From the NCBI GenBank assembly GCA_050015675.1, contig JBEKAY010000001.1:62001-126000 (forward strand): 64,000 nt of DNA. The letters are read 5' to 3'. The notes below the pieces were generated by a model that did not search any database, had not been told where the DNA came from, and saw only the letters and a list, made by a program, of their open reading frames with translations. This DNA comes from Fen-1298 sp050015675 (GTDB lineage Bacteria; Bacteroidota; Ignavibacteria; UBA10030). Within the stretch, counting starts at the first letter, position 1; each line of letters opens with the position of its first letter. The translations under genes and the position numbers were made by a program. This document shows positions 17,599 to 27,863 of this stretch, piece after piece.

Positions 17599-20079
17599 TT
17601 AATTCCGGCTTTCATACTTTTTCCAATCACTGGCATAACGTTGCAGTTTCTCGTCAACAAGCGCATTAATAGTGCTGGGTTCAAACATGTGGTCGGATTT
17701 CTTTTTCCCCGCTTTCAGTCCGGTGAGAATTTCTATCCCTTCATCGATAGATTTTATGGCGTAGATCGTAAATTTTTTTTTGTCAACTGCTTCATATATT
17801 TCTTCACGCAGCATCAGATCGTTTACATTTTGGAACGGAATGATAACACCTTGTTTGCCTGTCAACCCGCGTGCTTTACAGACATCGTAGAATCCTTCAA
17901 TTTTAATGTTCACTCCGCCAATTGGTTGAATTTCGCCTTTCTGGTTTACCGATCCAGTGACAGCAATGTCTTGACGAATTGGAACTTCTGAAAGACTGGA
18001 AAGGATAGCATAGATTTCTGTAGATGATGCGCTGTCGCCATCGATGCCGCCGTACGATTGTTCGAATGTAATGCTTGCGTCCATTACCAGCGGTTTGTTT
18101 TGCGCAAACATGCTTCGGAAATATCCACTGAGAATCGCTACGCCTTTGTTGTGTGTTGGGCCGCTCAACTCTGCATCGCGCTCTATGTTGATGATACCGT
18201 TACGTCCGAGCGATGTGCGCGCTGTGATGCGGGATGGTTTACCAAACTCATGTTCAGCAATATCGTACACCGAGAGACCGTTCACTTGTCCTACCTGTGC
18301 GCCTTCTGTGTCGATCATAATCGTACCGTTATAGATCATTTCCTGAATTTTTTCTTCCACTAATTTTATACGATAAATGCGTTCATCTAGAGTTTGCTCC
18401 ACGTGTTTGCAGTGAACAATCTCGGCTTTCTCTTTTCGCGCCCAGTAACTGGCTTCACGTGCTACATCTGCGATGATGTTGAAACGAGTGGAAATTTTTT
18501 GCTGGCGTCCTGCAAGCCGCACACCGAACTCGATGATTTGTGCTAGAGCAGAAGTGCTGAATGGTAGCAGTTTTTCGTCATCGCAAATCATTTTAATGAA
18601 GCGCATGTACTGCTCCACAGCGCTTTTTGTCTTAGGCATCTCAAAATCAAAGTCTGCACGTATCTTAAAAATCTTTTTGAAGTCGTCATCACGGAAATAA
18701 AGAAGGTTGTATAGTTCCGTTTCGCCGATCATAATCACTTTCACATTAATTTCAATCGGTTCCGGTTTCAAGCTTGCGGCGGCGAATCCAAATAATGGCT
18801 CGTAGGTTTGAATGTCAACCAATCCGGTACGCAGTGTGCGTTTCAAATCTTGCCAAACGCCCGGTTCCATTATCACATCGAGCGCGTTCAGGACAAGGTA
18901 TCCGCCGTCGGCACGCAGAAGCGCGCCGGCTTTAATTTTTGTAAAGTCGGTGCGCCAGACACCGCCCTTTTCAATATCGCGTTCGACAATACCAAATATG
19001 TTTTTATATTTTGGATTTGTTTCAATAACAATTGGAACATGCGCTGTTTCCGAATTATCAACCAGTACGTTGATCTGAAACTCTATAAATTTATCTTCTT
19101 CTTTCTCTTCCCATCCATCTTCTTCTTGTTGCGCATCCTGAGTCGGAAAACCTATCTGTTGTTTGCGAAATCGTTCAAGATTATTTCGAATGTTCATTCG
19201 CACTTCTTCAAAGTACGTGTGCAGTTTGGCGTGTTCGTATGTAGCATGTAAAACACTCATGGCTTCGTCAACCACTGGCATGACAAGCTGTTCTTCCAAT
19301 TCGCTTAGTGACACCTGTACTTTTTTTTCTATATTCCGCAGTTCATGAAAAACAGTCGCCATCTGTTTTTCTAAATCCGTTAACACATCGCGCATGCCAT
19401 CAAATTGTTCTTTGCTAAACTCATTCTTCTGAACAAGTGATTCTATTTGATCTAATCCCATAGGTGTCCCATTCACCACTGGGACAATGTCTGGACGTAT
19501 TGAGTTACCGGTTTGCACTTGAACAAGATCGAAGCCGCGTTCCTTCACACGTCGTTCGAAATCTTTCAGAACACTTTTCTGTCGTTCCTGAAAATGCATT
19601 ACTAACTTCTTGCGTGCCTGCTGGTATCGTTGGCTTTCGTATACAGCGGGAATGTCCCGCAATAATTCCTTGATAAAATTCTCCATGTCCTGCTTAAGCC
19701 CCCGTCCTTGGCCCGAAGGAAGAGAGATAGCAATAGGGGTATCCGGATTTTTGAAATTGTATACATAGCAATGATCTTTCATCTGACCGGTTTTTTTTTC
19801 AAAATCTTGTAGAAGACGCTTGATGGTGGTTGTACGCCCGGTGCCGGTGATGCCTGTAACAAAAATGTTGTAGCCGTAGTGTTCCATCTCTAATCCGACG
19901 CGCAGTGCGCGCAAAGCCCGTTCCTGCCCGATAATTTCGCGTGTCGGAAGGATGTCATTTGTGGATTTTATGCCAAGTGATTTCGGGTCGCATTGCCAGC
20001 GCAGTTTGTGCACTTGCAGCGGTTTGTGGGCAGGCGCGGATTTATAATGAGTTGCTTGAATACTGGTTTTCTTTTTCAT
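17599..20079 (-). CDS. Lon-like ATP-dependent protease (LonB/YcbZ-type AAA protease)
   Basis: The 826-residue protein has an AAA module with an inserted coiled coil (about 190-320) and a C-terminal Lon protease domain. The catalytic serine sits in GGIDGDSASSTEIYAILSSL and the lysine in the GGVNIKIEGF segment, giving a Ser-Lys dyad. The Walker A-like segment reads GITGTGRTTT, with arginine where lysine is normal. The family degrades unfolded or specific proteins; cytosolic location is expected since no membrane segment is seen. Next upstream on the strand is nth, 122 bp away. Confidence 0.88.
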   Translation of the reverse strand: MKKKTSIQATHYKSAPAHKPLQVHKLRWQCDPKSLGIKSTNDILPTREIIGQERALRALRVGLEMEHYGYNIFVTGITGTGRTTTIKRLLQDFEKKTGQMKDHCYVYNFKNPDTPIAISLPSGQGRGLKQDMENFIKELLRDIPAVYESQRYQQARKKLVMHFQERQKSVLKDFERRVKERGFDLVQVQTGNSIRPDIVPVVNGTPMGLDQIESLVQKNEFSKEQFDGMRDVLTDLEKQMATVFHELRNIEKKVQVSLSELEEQLVMPVVDEAMSVLHATYEHAKLHTYFEEVRMNIRNNLERFRKQQIGFPTQDAQQEEDGWEEKEEDKFIEFQINVLVDNSETAHVPIVIETNPKYKNIFGIVERDIEKGGVWRTDFTKIKAGALLRADGGYLVLNALDVIMEPGVWQDLKRTLRTGLVDIQTYEPLFGFAAASLKPEPIEINVKVIMIGETELYNLLYFRDDDFKKIFKIRADFDFEMPKTKSAVEQYMRFIKMICDDEKLLPFSTSALAQIIEFGVRLAGRQQKISTRFNIIADVAREASYWARKEKAEIVHCKHVEQTLDERIYRIKLVEEKIQEMIYNGTIMIDTEGAQVGQVNGLSVYDIAEHEFGKPSRITARTSLGRNGIINIERDAELSGPTHNKGVAILSGYFRSMFAQNKPLVMDASITFEQSYGGIDGDSASSTEIYAILSSLSEVPIRQDIAVTGSVNQKGEIQPIGGVNIKIEGFYDVCKARGLTGKQGVIIPFQNVNDLMLREEIYEAVDKKKFTIYAIKSIDEGIEILTGLKAGKKKSDHMFEPSTINALVDEKLQRYASDWKKYESRN

Positions 20080-20201
20080 AGCTCGCGTACGTTTGTGGTC
20101 GCAGGTATTGTCTTCCTTCGATAGTACGGAAAAGAGGTATAAGTTTCAAACATATCATACATGTGAATTTCTCAATTGGTTCTCTCCGGACAATTTTGTA
20201 G

Positions 20202-20828
20202 TCAGATCAACGTATTATCTTTGCAATACCCACATACGCTGTTCATCACACATTCTGCACAATTTGGTTTTGTAGGCCTGCACAATTCCCTGCCCAGATG
20301 GGAAAACGACATGCCTGCTGCATTCCAATACTTCTGCGGAATAAGTTCCATTAACGCTCTTTCTATTTTCTCAGGTTTGTTTTCTGCCGTGATGCCGAGC
20401 CGGGGTACGACACGTAAAACGTGCAAATCGACTATGATGCCCTGCGGCGCTCCACCGGCTTCGCGAATGATCACGTTTGCCGATTTTCTGCCGATACTCG
20501 GAAGTTCTGTCAACTCTTTTTGGGTGAGGGGTATTTTTTTCTCGTCACCTAAGACTTGAGCAATTCGTACAAGCCAATCTGCCTTCTTCCGAAATCCCCG
20601 TACGGATTTGATGAATGGAAACAACTCTTCCGGAAGCGCCGCTGCAAGATGCTTCATCGAAGGAAAATGTTTGAACAGTTCCGGCGCCAGCTTGTTCACT
20701 AATGCATCGGTCGTTTGTGCGGAAAGCACTACCATGACCACAAGCTGGTAAGTGTTTGCGTAATCCAGCGGATGTTTTTTCTTTCCATACTTCTTAAAAA
20801 GTAATTGAAGCTGAGGCAGATAGTTCAT
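20202..20828 (-). CDS. nth: Endonuclease III, DNA glycosylase/AP lyase
   Basis: The 208-residue protein has the helix-hairpin-helix element LPSIGRKSANVII with the catalytic lysine, the aspartate in VDLHVLRV, and the C-terminal [4Fe-4S] ligand set C-x6-C-x2-C-x5-C (CRPTKPNCAECVMNSVC). It removes oxidised pyrimidines in base excision repair. It overlaps the upstream DUF72 gene by 4 bp (ATGA), so the pair is co-translated. The loop REAGGAPQG between hairpin and aspartate differs slightly from E. coli, but all key residues are present. Confidence 0.93.
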   Translation of the reverse strand: MNYLPQLQLLFKKYGKKKHPLDYANTYQLVVMVVLSAQTTDALVNKLAPELFKHFPSMKHLAAALPEELFPFIKSVRGFRKKADWLVRIAQVLGDEKKIPLTQKELTELPSIGRKSANVIIREAGGAPQGIIVDLHVLRVVPRLGITAENKPEKIERALMELIPQKYWNAAGMSFSHLGRELCRPTKPNCAECVMNSVCGYCKDNTLI

Positions 20829-21889
20829 AGTCTTTTATTCTTATTCTTTTTCCTTTTAATAATGTGACTTGGCAACGGCGGTATATTCGCTGTTGAATTA
20901 TCAGGATGGAATTTACTGCGGCGGATAAGTGAAGGTTCTGGTTCGAGTGTTGGTGAAAATAGTTCATCATTAACAGTTGGCGGCTCACAAAAAGTTTTTA
21001 ATTGTGGGAATGCCACAAGAAGTTTTATCGGTGCGTTCAGATGTTTTGAAGGACACAAGGCGTGTTCAACTTGCCTGCCGTTCACCAGCGAGAATGCCTG
21101 ACGATCATTATGAAATACGACGTACGTTGTTTGTGCGTTAAGATGTTTAATTCGTTGAACAAGGTCTTGCAGTTCTTCTTCGCTGTAAGAATACAGGTAG
21201 CGGTCGTCACTCCTCGGTTTGTTCCATGCCGATTCATTGCGTCCCATCATTCGGAAATATGCAATGCCATCCCATGCAAAAGAATTAATTGGGATATGGC
21301 CGGGCAAACGCGGTAAATCTATATTGACAAAATTAAAACCATTTTCATGACAGAATTTATAGAATAGTTCTTCATTCCATGATCGATGCCGGAGATCAAC
21401 AAACAGACGGTCTTCGGGGAATGCCGTGCGCAGCTTGACGAGGTACGCCAACCGAGAATTCGATTTTGTGAAGGTGGAAGGGAACTGGATCAATAGCCCG
21501 TTAAATTTTTTTGCTTCGCGTAACGGGTCAAGAAGTCGATGAATTGCCAGTGCATCGTTCTTGGTTGCATTAAAGGTATGTGTGAAACCGCGAAAAAGTT
21601 TTACGGTGAAAACGAACCGTTCATTCGCTCCTACATCTTTTACCCATTGCGACGATTGCTCCGGCGATAATGATGAGTTGTAGAAGGTTGCGTTCACTTC
21701 CACCAAATCAAAGAACCGGCTATAGTATTCAAGTTTGCGAAAACCTTTCTCCTGTTTTGACGGATATAATGTTTTATTAAACGGCGGCAACTCCCAACCG
21801 CCCATACCAATAAAGATATCGTTAATAGATTTTGTTCCTATTTCTGGCTGCGTATTACTGTGTGCCACGGGATTTGATTGATCTGTCAT
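20825..21889 (-). CDS. DUF72 family protein
   Basis: The 354-residue protein has the DUF72 (YecE-like) TIM-barrel signature: IGMGGWELPPF, FYNSSLSP, FVFTVKLFRGFTHT, LLIQFPSTF and the late RMMGRNESAWNKPRSDDRYLYSYSEEEL segment. The fold contains conserved acidic and aromatic residues in the barrel, but no reaction has been assigned to the family. A basic low-complexity tail (KRKKNKNKRL) ends the protein. It overlaps nth by 4 bp, which hints at a link with DNA repair, although that is inference. Confidence 0.85.
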   Translation of the reverse strand: MTDQSNPVAHSNTQPEIGTKSINDIFIGMGGWELPPFNKTLYPSKQEKGFRKLEYYSRFFDLVEVNATFYNSSLSPEQSSQWVKDVGANERFVFTVKLFRGFTHTFNATKNDALAIHRLLDPLREAKKFNGLLIQFPSTFTKSNSRLAYLVKLRTAFPEDRLFVDLRHRSWNEELFYKFCHENGFNFVNIDLPRLPGHIPINSFAWDGIAYFRMMGRNESAWNKPRSDDRYLYSYSEEELQDLVQRIKHLNAQTTYVVFHNDRQAFSLVNGRQVEHALCPSKHLNAPIKLLVAFPQLKTFCEPPTVNDELFSPTLEPEPSLIRRSKFHPDNSTANIPPLPSHIIKRKKNKNKRL

Positions 21890-21913
21890 AATGGAAATTG
21901 AAAAACATTATTT

Positions 21914-23236
21914 TTAATGCTCTGTTTCTTCTTCGTTAGATATCGGCAATTTTTTTATTCGGACTGATTCAACGGCGTTATCGACAACCTTTTCTGTTGT
22001 GAACTCAATACCGTTCAGTCGCATACGTTCGCCTACGGCTGGAATATGTCCAAGTTGTTCAATCACAAACCCCCCGATTGAACGGATGTCTAGAGGCGAA
22101 AGCTCAATGGAAAAGAGTCTTTCAACATCGCTCGTAGTGATATAACCGGCGACAACAAATTCATTCTCAGCAATCTTTACGACATCAGGTGTTTCTCGGT
22201 CGAACTCATCTTGAATGTTGCCGACAAGTTCTTCCAGCACATTCTCCAGCGTGATGATGCCTGCTGTGCCGCCATATTCATCAGCGAGAATGATCATGTG
22301 GGTCTTTTTCTGCAGACTTGTGGTCAGCACTCTTTCGAGCGTGGCTGTTTCTGGTAAAAATGTAGCGTCCCGAAGAACAGAACTCAGCGTAAAGTCTGGC
22401 TGCAGGTGCTTGTCTTGTTTAAATATGTCTTTGGTATAAACGATGCCAATAATATTATCAATGGTGTCTTTGAAAACAGGAAAACGGGAAAACTTGTTCG
22501 TACGCATTATAGTAATAGTCTCCTTAACCGGTGCCTGAACGGACAAAGCGATAATTTCTTTTCGGGGAACCATCGAATGCCGTGCTTGTTTCTGGTGAAA
22601 GTCCATAGCATTGAGCGCGATATTTCGCGTAGTAGTGGAGACGTGTGTGTCGTGGGCAAGAATCAAGCGGAGTTCTTCTTCCGTATGAGCTAATTCAGAA
22701 TCCGTGGATGCCTTAATTCTAACGAGTCGAAGCAAGCCGTTGGATGAAACGTTCAGCAAAGTGATAAGCGGTTTGAATAGGAAGAAAAAAATCCGCATCG
22801 GTGAAGAAATCAAAAGAATAGTTTCGCTGGATTTTTGAATAGCAAGCACTTTCGGTGCTTGTTCACCAACGACAATGTGGACTGCAGTTATGAGCGCAAA
22901 TGCAGCAGCGAATGAGACGCCATGAATGATGTTGGGTTGTGTAATCCCGATCCATTGAAATGTAGGAAGCAGCATTTTCGCAGCGAGCGGTTCACCGATC
23001 CATCCAAGGACCAATGAAGTCATAGTAATTCCCAACTGTGTCGCCGAGAGATACGCTGTCGAGTGGAGGAGTATATCACGTGCGATTTTGGCATGCCAGT
23101 TTCCTTTGATCGCTAACGGTTCAATTTGTGTGAGCCGCACTTTTACGATGGCAAACTCTGCCGCAACAAAAAAACCGTTGAGAAAAACAAAGAGAAGAAT
23201 TATTAAAACATCAATAACGTATTGCCCGAACTCCAT
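21914..23236 (-). CDS. CNNM/CorC-type membrane protein with CBS pair
   Basis: The 440-residue protein has a DUF21 membrane domain (about 1-185, three to four helices), two CBS repeats (about 215-335), and a CorC_HlyC domain (about 350-430). It is often annotated 'hemolysin', but the better-supported role of the family is magnesium or divalent-cation transport. Motifs such as MVPRKEIIALS at the CBS entry and ADEYGGTAGIITLENVLEELVG are typical. It is 24 bp upstream of the DUF72 gene on the same strand. Confidence 0.9.
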   Translation of the reverse strand: MEFGQYVIDVLIILLFVFLNGFFVAAEFAIVKVRLTQIEPLAIKGNWHAKIARDILLHSTAYLSATQLGITMTSLVLGWIGEPLAAKMLLPTFQWIGITQPNIIHGVSFAAAFALITAVHIVVGEQAPKVLAIQKSSETILLISSPMRIFFFLFKPLITLLNVSSNGLLRLVRIKASTDSELAHTEEELRLILAHDTHVSTTTRNIALNAMDFHQKQARHSMVPRKEIIALSVQAPVKETITIMRTNKFSRFPVFKDTIDNIIGIVYTKDIFKQDKHLQPDFTLSSVLRDATFLPETATLERVLTTSLQKKTHMIILADEYGGTAGIITLENVLEELVGNIQDEFDRETPDVVKIAENEFVVAGYITTSDVERLFSIELSPLDIRSIGGFVIEQLGHIPAVGERMRLNGIEFTTEKVVDNAVESVRIKKLPISNEEETEH

Positions 23237-23353
23237 GAATAATCTTTCTATCGTTCAAGTCAATATAGTCGATTATGTTTCATGCTTCAAGAAAGGGTTT
23301 GAAGGCTGGAAAATGATAGTTTTCCCTTGATACTGGGCATAATTCCCGCCGTG

Positions 23354-26218
23354 TTACCGGCGCACTTGTTCAGAAGTCCAGCTCAGGTACGCTTCTAGGC
23401 GCTTAAGGAAGTTTAAATATGCAGTTGACCATTCGATTGGATTGTCGGGTCTGTTTTTGCCGAGCAATTCTTGAAATACACGTGCTACTTCTACAGCGAT
23501 TTTCTTTTTACCTTCTTCAATGACAGCTTCAACGTCGGAAGAATAATACGCACGCAGGTTTCGGATATCCTGTCGAACACGAGCTTCTGGACCTTTGCTC
23601 GCAAAGAAAGATAAATCGGTGTTCTGACCGCCGGACATTTCGTAAATAAGCAAATTCCATTTTTCCATCACATCACGGAAATGGTTTTCGTTTTCGCAGA
23701 TGTCCAAAGGCAGTTTGCGCAATATCTCTTCCGTTGTAAATGAATTGCGGAAGATCAGATCGCCTCCTACGAATTGTGACACAAGATTTACATCGGTGCG
23801 CCAGCCGAACACACGCTGTACTGCTGTGAATACTTCTCGTTCCTTGTCGCTTCCGGTATTGGCGGCGAGTTTCGATTCCCATTGCTTCGCCATCATTTTC
23901 ATTTGGATCTCGAGTTCGTGGTCCACTTTCTCTTTTGGCGCATCAAGCACAGCCGCCGGAATAACTGTCTGCGATTTATTACGGTATAGTGCATAGAGTT
24001 CTTCTTGCTGCTTTCGATCTAGATCGTCGAATTTTTTTACGGCACTTGAACAGGATAATTGCTGTTCATCTGCCTGTGTCTGAAGCAACATCAATAACCG
24101 CGTGAAAAGGCGATCTTGGTACAAAGATCTGAAGTGAGCCATATCTGCAATGACATACAAATCTTCGCCGACGCAGGAAAAAACCGTGTTGAAGAGACGT
24201 GCAATTTTATGTTCACCAATCTTTTTATCATCGATGGAGCGCATAGTATAATCCACGCCTGCCATCGTTGTATCAAAAATAATTGCATCTTTACGCCGGT
24301 TGCAAAAACTTTGCGGTGTACCGACTTCAACATTTTTTATCCCCTGAAGCCGCAATTGAAGTTTCGTGTAAAGTGTCGGACCGGTGAACGGAAGAACGAC
24401 TCCCACATCCAATGCAAAGCGATTAGGTTCCATAAGCGCATGCTTGACACATTCGATAACCTGTCTTGTGTGGAGTTCATTATAAGGCAGAATTTTTTTC
24501 TTGCCGGCATATTGCTTACATCGTGACTGAACTTTGCTTGTATCAAAAAAGTAAATTCGGCCTTTGGCCTTCGGCGATGTGTGAACATTTATCTTTTCAT
24601 CAAACAAAACCGACGCTATAAACAATGATAATTTTGGAGTTGTAGCATAGTGCGATTTCATAAAAATGGACCAACGTGGATTTCGATCTGCCCACTCAAA
24701 GAGCCGATGCAGTTCGGTTGTGTGTGCAACGTGCAGAAAGATATCCCGCTGAAGCCAATACTCGCTTTGTTCATCCATAGAGACTGATTCGGGTTCCACC
24801 TGAAACGGATCGCCTGCAACAACAAATTTCTCCCTCGCCAGCGTCGATAATGCGGCAAGTGTTGGCAGGTTTACACGTTGAGCTTCATCCACGATAACGA
24901 GATCGAACTGCTGATTACGTATGGCAGGATCTATCAATGCTGCAGAAATACCAGTAGCAATGAAAAGCTTTGATCGAAGCAATGCTTGTTCGTCAACAGA
25001 AATAAAATCTTCTACTGTCTTTGTGACTTTCTCCAAGCCGCCCAAATCATCAATTCTTTTGCCGGTCTCTCTAAATTCCATTTGCTCCCGCGGGGTGATT
25101 GGTGCGTCGAGTTCGATCGATGTGATTTCGTTAGAGATCGTCTGCTGAATGGAGAGAAATCGTTTGTAGTTCTGCTGCTGCCGCGCTAGTTGTTCGTGTG
25201 CATGTTCAAGATCATTCTTGGAAAATCCTTTCTTCATCCGCTCGATAAGCGATGAATTTTCCAATTCAACTATGACTTGATTAAGTTGAGTAATTTCGTC
25301 CGACGCTTGTTCGATTTGTTTACGAAGCTCTGCCAGCCGGTCACGCTTCTCTTGCACCCTATGATAGAAGTCCTCATGAAGAATTTGCTTAATCTTAATT
25401 TGCCAGTAAGTGTTCAATAATGCAACGCGCTCTTGGAACACCTTGCGCTTTTCCGCTTTTGCAGTTTCCACTTGGTGTTCAAATGAGTACTGTGCAATGG
25501 TATCAAACACACCGGGTGATGGAAGATCGACACGCGCGGCAAACTTTGTCATCTTGATGCCAAGTTGTTCGCCGAAACGTACGGTATTTAAGAGCATTGA
25601 ATCGACGTTATCGTTCGATGGCGCAACGAACAGTACCTTTCGGCCGGCTTTTATATAACAGAGCGCAGTGAGTGCTAATACGTGCGTCTTGCCGGAAAGA
25701 ATCGGACCCCACACCATCGTGACCCTGTTCTGTAAAATCTTTTTCACCGTCTCGAGCTGTTCAGGCGGCGTGTTCGCAACACCGCTTGTTTCAAAATTAA
25801 CGATGTGGCTGTTTTTTCTATCTGCCGGATCAAAAAGCACTTGCGGAATAGGCGATTTCACATCAAGTCTCTGAAGCAAATCGATAATTGGTTTGTGTTC
25901 GTCTTCGTAATTCCAAGAACATTTTGTCTCCGGTAGAGATGTACCAAAATCTTGCGGCAAAGCAACAATGAAAAATTGATTTTCTATGGCAATGATATTG
26001 CCGGTAACACTGATAGGTTGCTGCTGCCCAAACGTGAATGTAGCACGTTCTGTTGTGCGGAGAATAATGTCTTCGGGAATTTCAAAACGGTAGTACGTGT
26101 ATCCTGCAAATGCACCGATGCGTTCGCCGCTAAACAGACGTATCTCGCGGCGAGTAGCTTTGAGCTGCTCAAGTTCTTTCTGAAGTGCTTCTGCCAGTTG
26201 TGTGAATAGTTCTTTCAC
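23354..26218 (-). CDS. Large SF1-helicase-like ATPase with degenerate C-terminal motifs
   Basis: The 954-residue protein has an N-terminal beta-rich region (1-110), a Walker A-like GPILSGKT at 171-178, a long coiled coil (about 285-370), Walker B VDEAQ at 443-447, and motif III GDPFQVEP at 469-476. This is the order of DNA2/Upf1-type SF1B helicases. In the second RecA lobe, motif V is recognisable (GTPQSFCNRRKDAIIFD), but the usual motif VI with its arginine finger (VALTRAR) is replaced by LFNTVFSCVGEDLYVIAD. About 250 further residues end with a possible nuclease-like IEEGKKKIAVEVARV. No partner gene is adjacent. A helicase or nucleic-acid-dependent ATPase is likely; the pathway is unknown. 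Confidence 0.75.
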   Translation of the reverse strand: MKELFTQLAEALQKELEQLKATRREIRLFSGERIGAFAGYTYYRFEIPEDIILRTTERATFTFGQQQPISVTGNIIAIENQFFIVALPQDFGTSLPETKCSWNYEDEHKPIIDLLQRLDVKSPIPQVLFDPADRKNSHIVNFETSGVANTPPEQLETVKKILQNRVTMVWGPILSGKTHVLALTALCYIKAGRKVLFVAPSNDNVDSMLLNTVRFGEQLGIKMTKFAARVDLPSPGVFDTIAQYSFEHQVETAKAEKRKVFQERVALLNTYWQIKIKQILHEDFYHRVQEKRDRLAELRKQIEQASDEITQLNQVIVELENSSLIERMKKGFSKNDLEHAHEQLARQQQNYKRFLSIQQTISNEITSIELDAPITPREQMEFRETGKRIDDLGGLEKVTKTVEDFISVDEQALLRSKLFIATGISAALIDPAIRNQQFDLVIVDEAQRVNLPTLAALSTLAREKFVVAGDPFQVEPESVSMDEQSEYWLQRDIFLHVAHTTELHRLFEWADRNPRWSIFMKSHYATTPKLSLFIASVLFDEKINVHTSPKAKGRIYFFDTSKVQSRCKQYAGKKKILPYNELHTRQVIECVKHALMEPNRFALDVGVVLPFTGPTLYTKLQLRLQGIKNVEVGTPQSFCNRRKDAIIFDTTMAGVDYTMRSIDDKKIGEHKIARLFNTVFSCVGEDLYVIADMAHFRSLYQDRLFTRLLMLLQTQADEQQLSCSSAVKKFDDLDRKQQEELYALYRNKSQTVIPAAVLDAPKEKVDHELEIQMKMMAKQWESKLAANTGSDKEREVFTAVQRVFGWRTDVNLVSQFVGGDLIFRNSFTTEEILRKLPLDICENENHFRDVMEKWNLLIYEMSGGQNTDLSFFASKGPEARVRQDIRNLRAYYSSDVEAVIEEGKKKIAVEVARVFQELLGKNRPDNPIEWSTAYLNFLKRLEAYLSWTSEQVRR

Positions 26219-26385
26219 GTTTGTCCTGAACGCTTCTTTGGTAGGTACACTTCACTTTCTTAAAGCACAATTCATCTTTCAAAGTATAACTTTTGTGAAC
26301 AAAGTCAAGATGTTTACACGTGTGCATTTCGGAAAACAGATGGATTTGAACTGATATTTTATTATTCTCATAATGAGAGAAGCAT

Positions 26386-27762
26386 ATGTATAAATATGAT
26401 GCAATAATTATCGGAGGCGGATTAAGCGGATTAAGCGCAGCAGTGGAATTAGCCGCCCGTGGTCGCAAAGTCTTATTGCTGGAACGACGTCCGCATTGCG
26501 GCGGACGTACGCATTCTTTTCTTGATGCCGCCACAGGTAGCTTTGTAGATAACGGCCAACATCTGATGATGGGATGCTACCACGCAACACGCCGATTTCT
26601 GCGATTGATTGGCACTGATCATCTTGCTTTGCCCCAACCATCGCTTAAGATTGATTTTTTATGTCCATATCAAGATCATAATCATTTTGTGTGTGCCCGG
26701 TTTCCTGCGCCTTTAAACCTACTTGGCGGGTTGCTTGGGTTCACCGCAATTCCATTTAAAGATCGCTTAAAAATGCTTATGGTTGCAAAAGAACTGATTA
26801 ACACATCGCCCGAGAAAGAACTGGAATTGGATCATCTCACCGTAGAAGAATGGCTCACAAAGCTTGGGCAATCTGACATCAGTAGAAAGTATTTATGGGA
26901 TGTCATTACGATTGGAGCGCTGAACAATTCTCCAAAGAATGTCTCGGCGCTGATGTTGTTCCGTGTTCTGCAAACAGCATTTCATGGTAGCAGTAAAAAT
27001 GCCAGTCTGTTGATTCCGCATGTTGGTCTGAGCGAATTATTTGTCGATCCGGCGGTGCAATTCATTAAATCTCACGGTGGTGATGTATGCACCGGTATTG
27101 GTGTAGAAAGTATGATATTGGAGGGAACACATGTTCAATCAGTACGAACCTCAGCAGGGAAGAATCTTCGTGCGGAGTTATTCATCAGCGCAATTCCATG
27201 GTATTCATTTGAGGAAATTTTATCGACAAATCATTACACATCGATACTCGGAGATGACAAAGAAGATGTCATTTCAGATAACCATTTAAAAGGAAGTTTT
27301 AGATCTTCACCTATCATCTCCATTCATCTCTGGCTTGACCGGGAAATTACCAATCTCGACTTCGCCGCATTGCTGGAGACTCGCATCCAATGGCTCTTCA
27401 ATAAAAGCAAATTATTAAATGAAAAAAAAGAAGTAACAGCTATTCGTCAGTATCTTTCACTTGTCATCAGCGGTGCGCAGGAATTTATCAAATTGAATAA
27501 AAAACAATTAGTAGAAATTGCGATGGAAGATCTACGGTGCGTCTTGCCACAAGCGCGGGATGCAAAAGTCATTCACTCGTTAGTGATTAAAGAGAAGCGG
27601 GCTACGTTTTTACCTTCACCTGGACTTGAAGCGCTTCGTCCAAATGTGCGAACAAAATTCGAAAACCTCTTTCTCGCAGGCGATTGGACTGCGACCGGTT
27701 ATCCTGCCACCATCGAAGGAGCGGTGGTGAGCGGAAGAACAGCAGCTGCGTTGATAGGATGA
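26386..27762 (+). CDS. hpnE: Hydroxysqualene dehydroxylase, FAD-dependent
   Basis: The 458-residue flavoprotein has an N-terminal dinucleotide fold IIGGGLSGLSAAVELA at 9-24, followed by the HpnE signature GGRTHSF and DNGQHLMMGCY, and the C-terminal FAD contact FLAGDWTATGYPATIEGAV. HpnE converts hydroxysqualene to squalene in the HpnCDE route toward hopanoids or carotenoid-like products. The partner genes hpnC and hpnD are not in this window. It is divergent from the helicase-like gene; the 167-bp gap must hold both promoters. AGAGAAG lies just before the ATG. Confidence 0.88.
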   Translation: MYKYDAIIIGGGLSGLSAAVELAARGRKVLLLERRPHCGGRTHSFLDAATGSFVDNGQHLMMGCYHATRRFLRLIGTDHLALPQPSLKIDFLCPYQDHNHFVCARFPAPLNLLGGLLGFTAIPFKDRLKMLMVAKELINTSPEKELELDHLTVEEWLTKLGQSDISRKYLWDVITIGALNNSPKNVSALMLFRVLQTAFHGSSKNASLLIPHVGLSELFVDPAVQFIKSHGGDVCTGIGVESMILEGTHVQSVRTSAGKNLRAELFISAIPWYSFEEILSTNHYTSILGDDKEDVISDNHLKGSFRSSPIISIHLWLDREITNLDFAALLETRIQWLFNKSKLLNEKKEVTAIRQYLSLVISGAQEFIKLNKKQLVEIAMEDLRCVLPQARDAKVIHSLVIKEKRATFLPSPGLEALRPNVRTKFENLFLAGDWTATGYPATIEGAVVSGRTAAALIG

Positions 27763-27863
27763 ATATACTAATAATGCTGTTAGAAATTTATTCACACTAT
27801 GAAATGAATAGCAATTCGTGAAATCTGCAATCTGCGCAAAATCCATGCAATTTACTAAATCAC

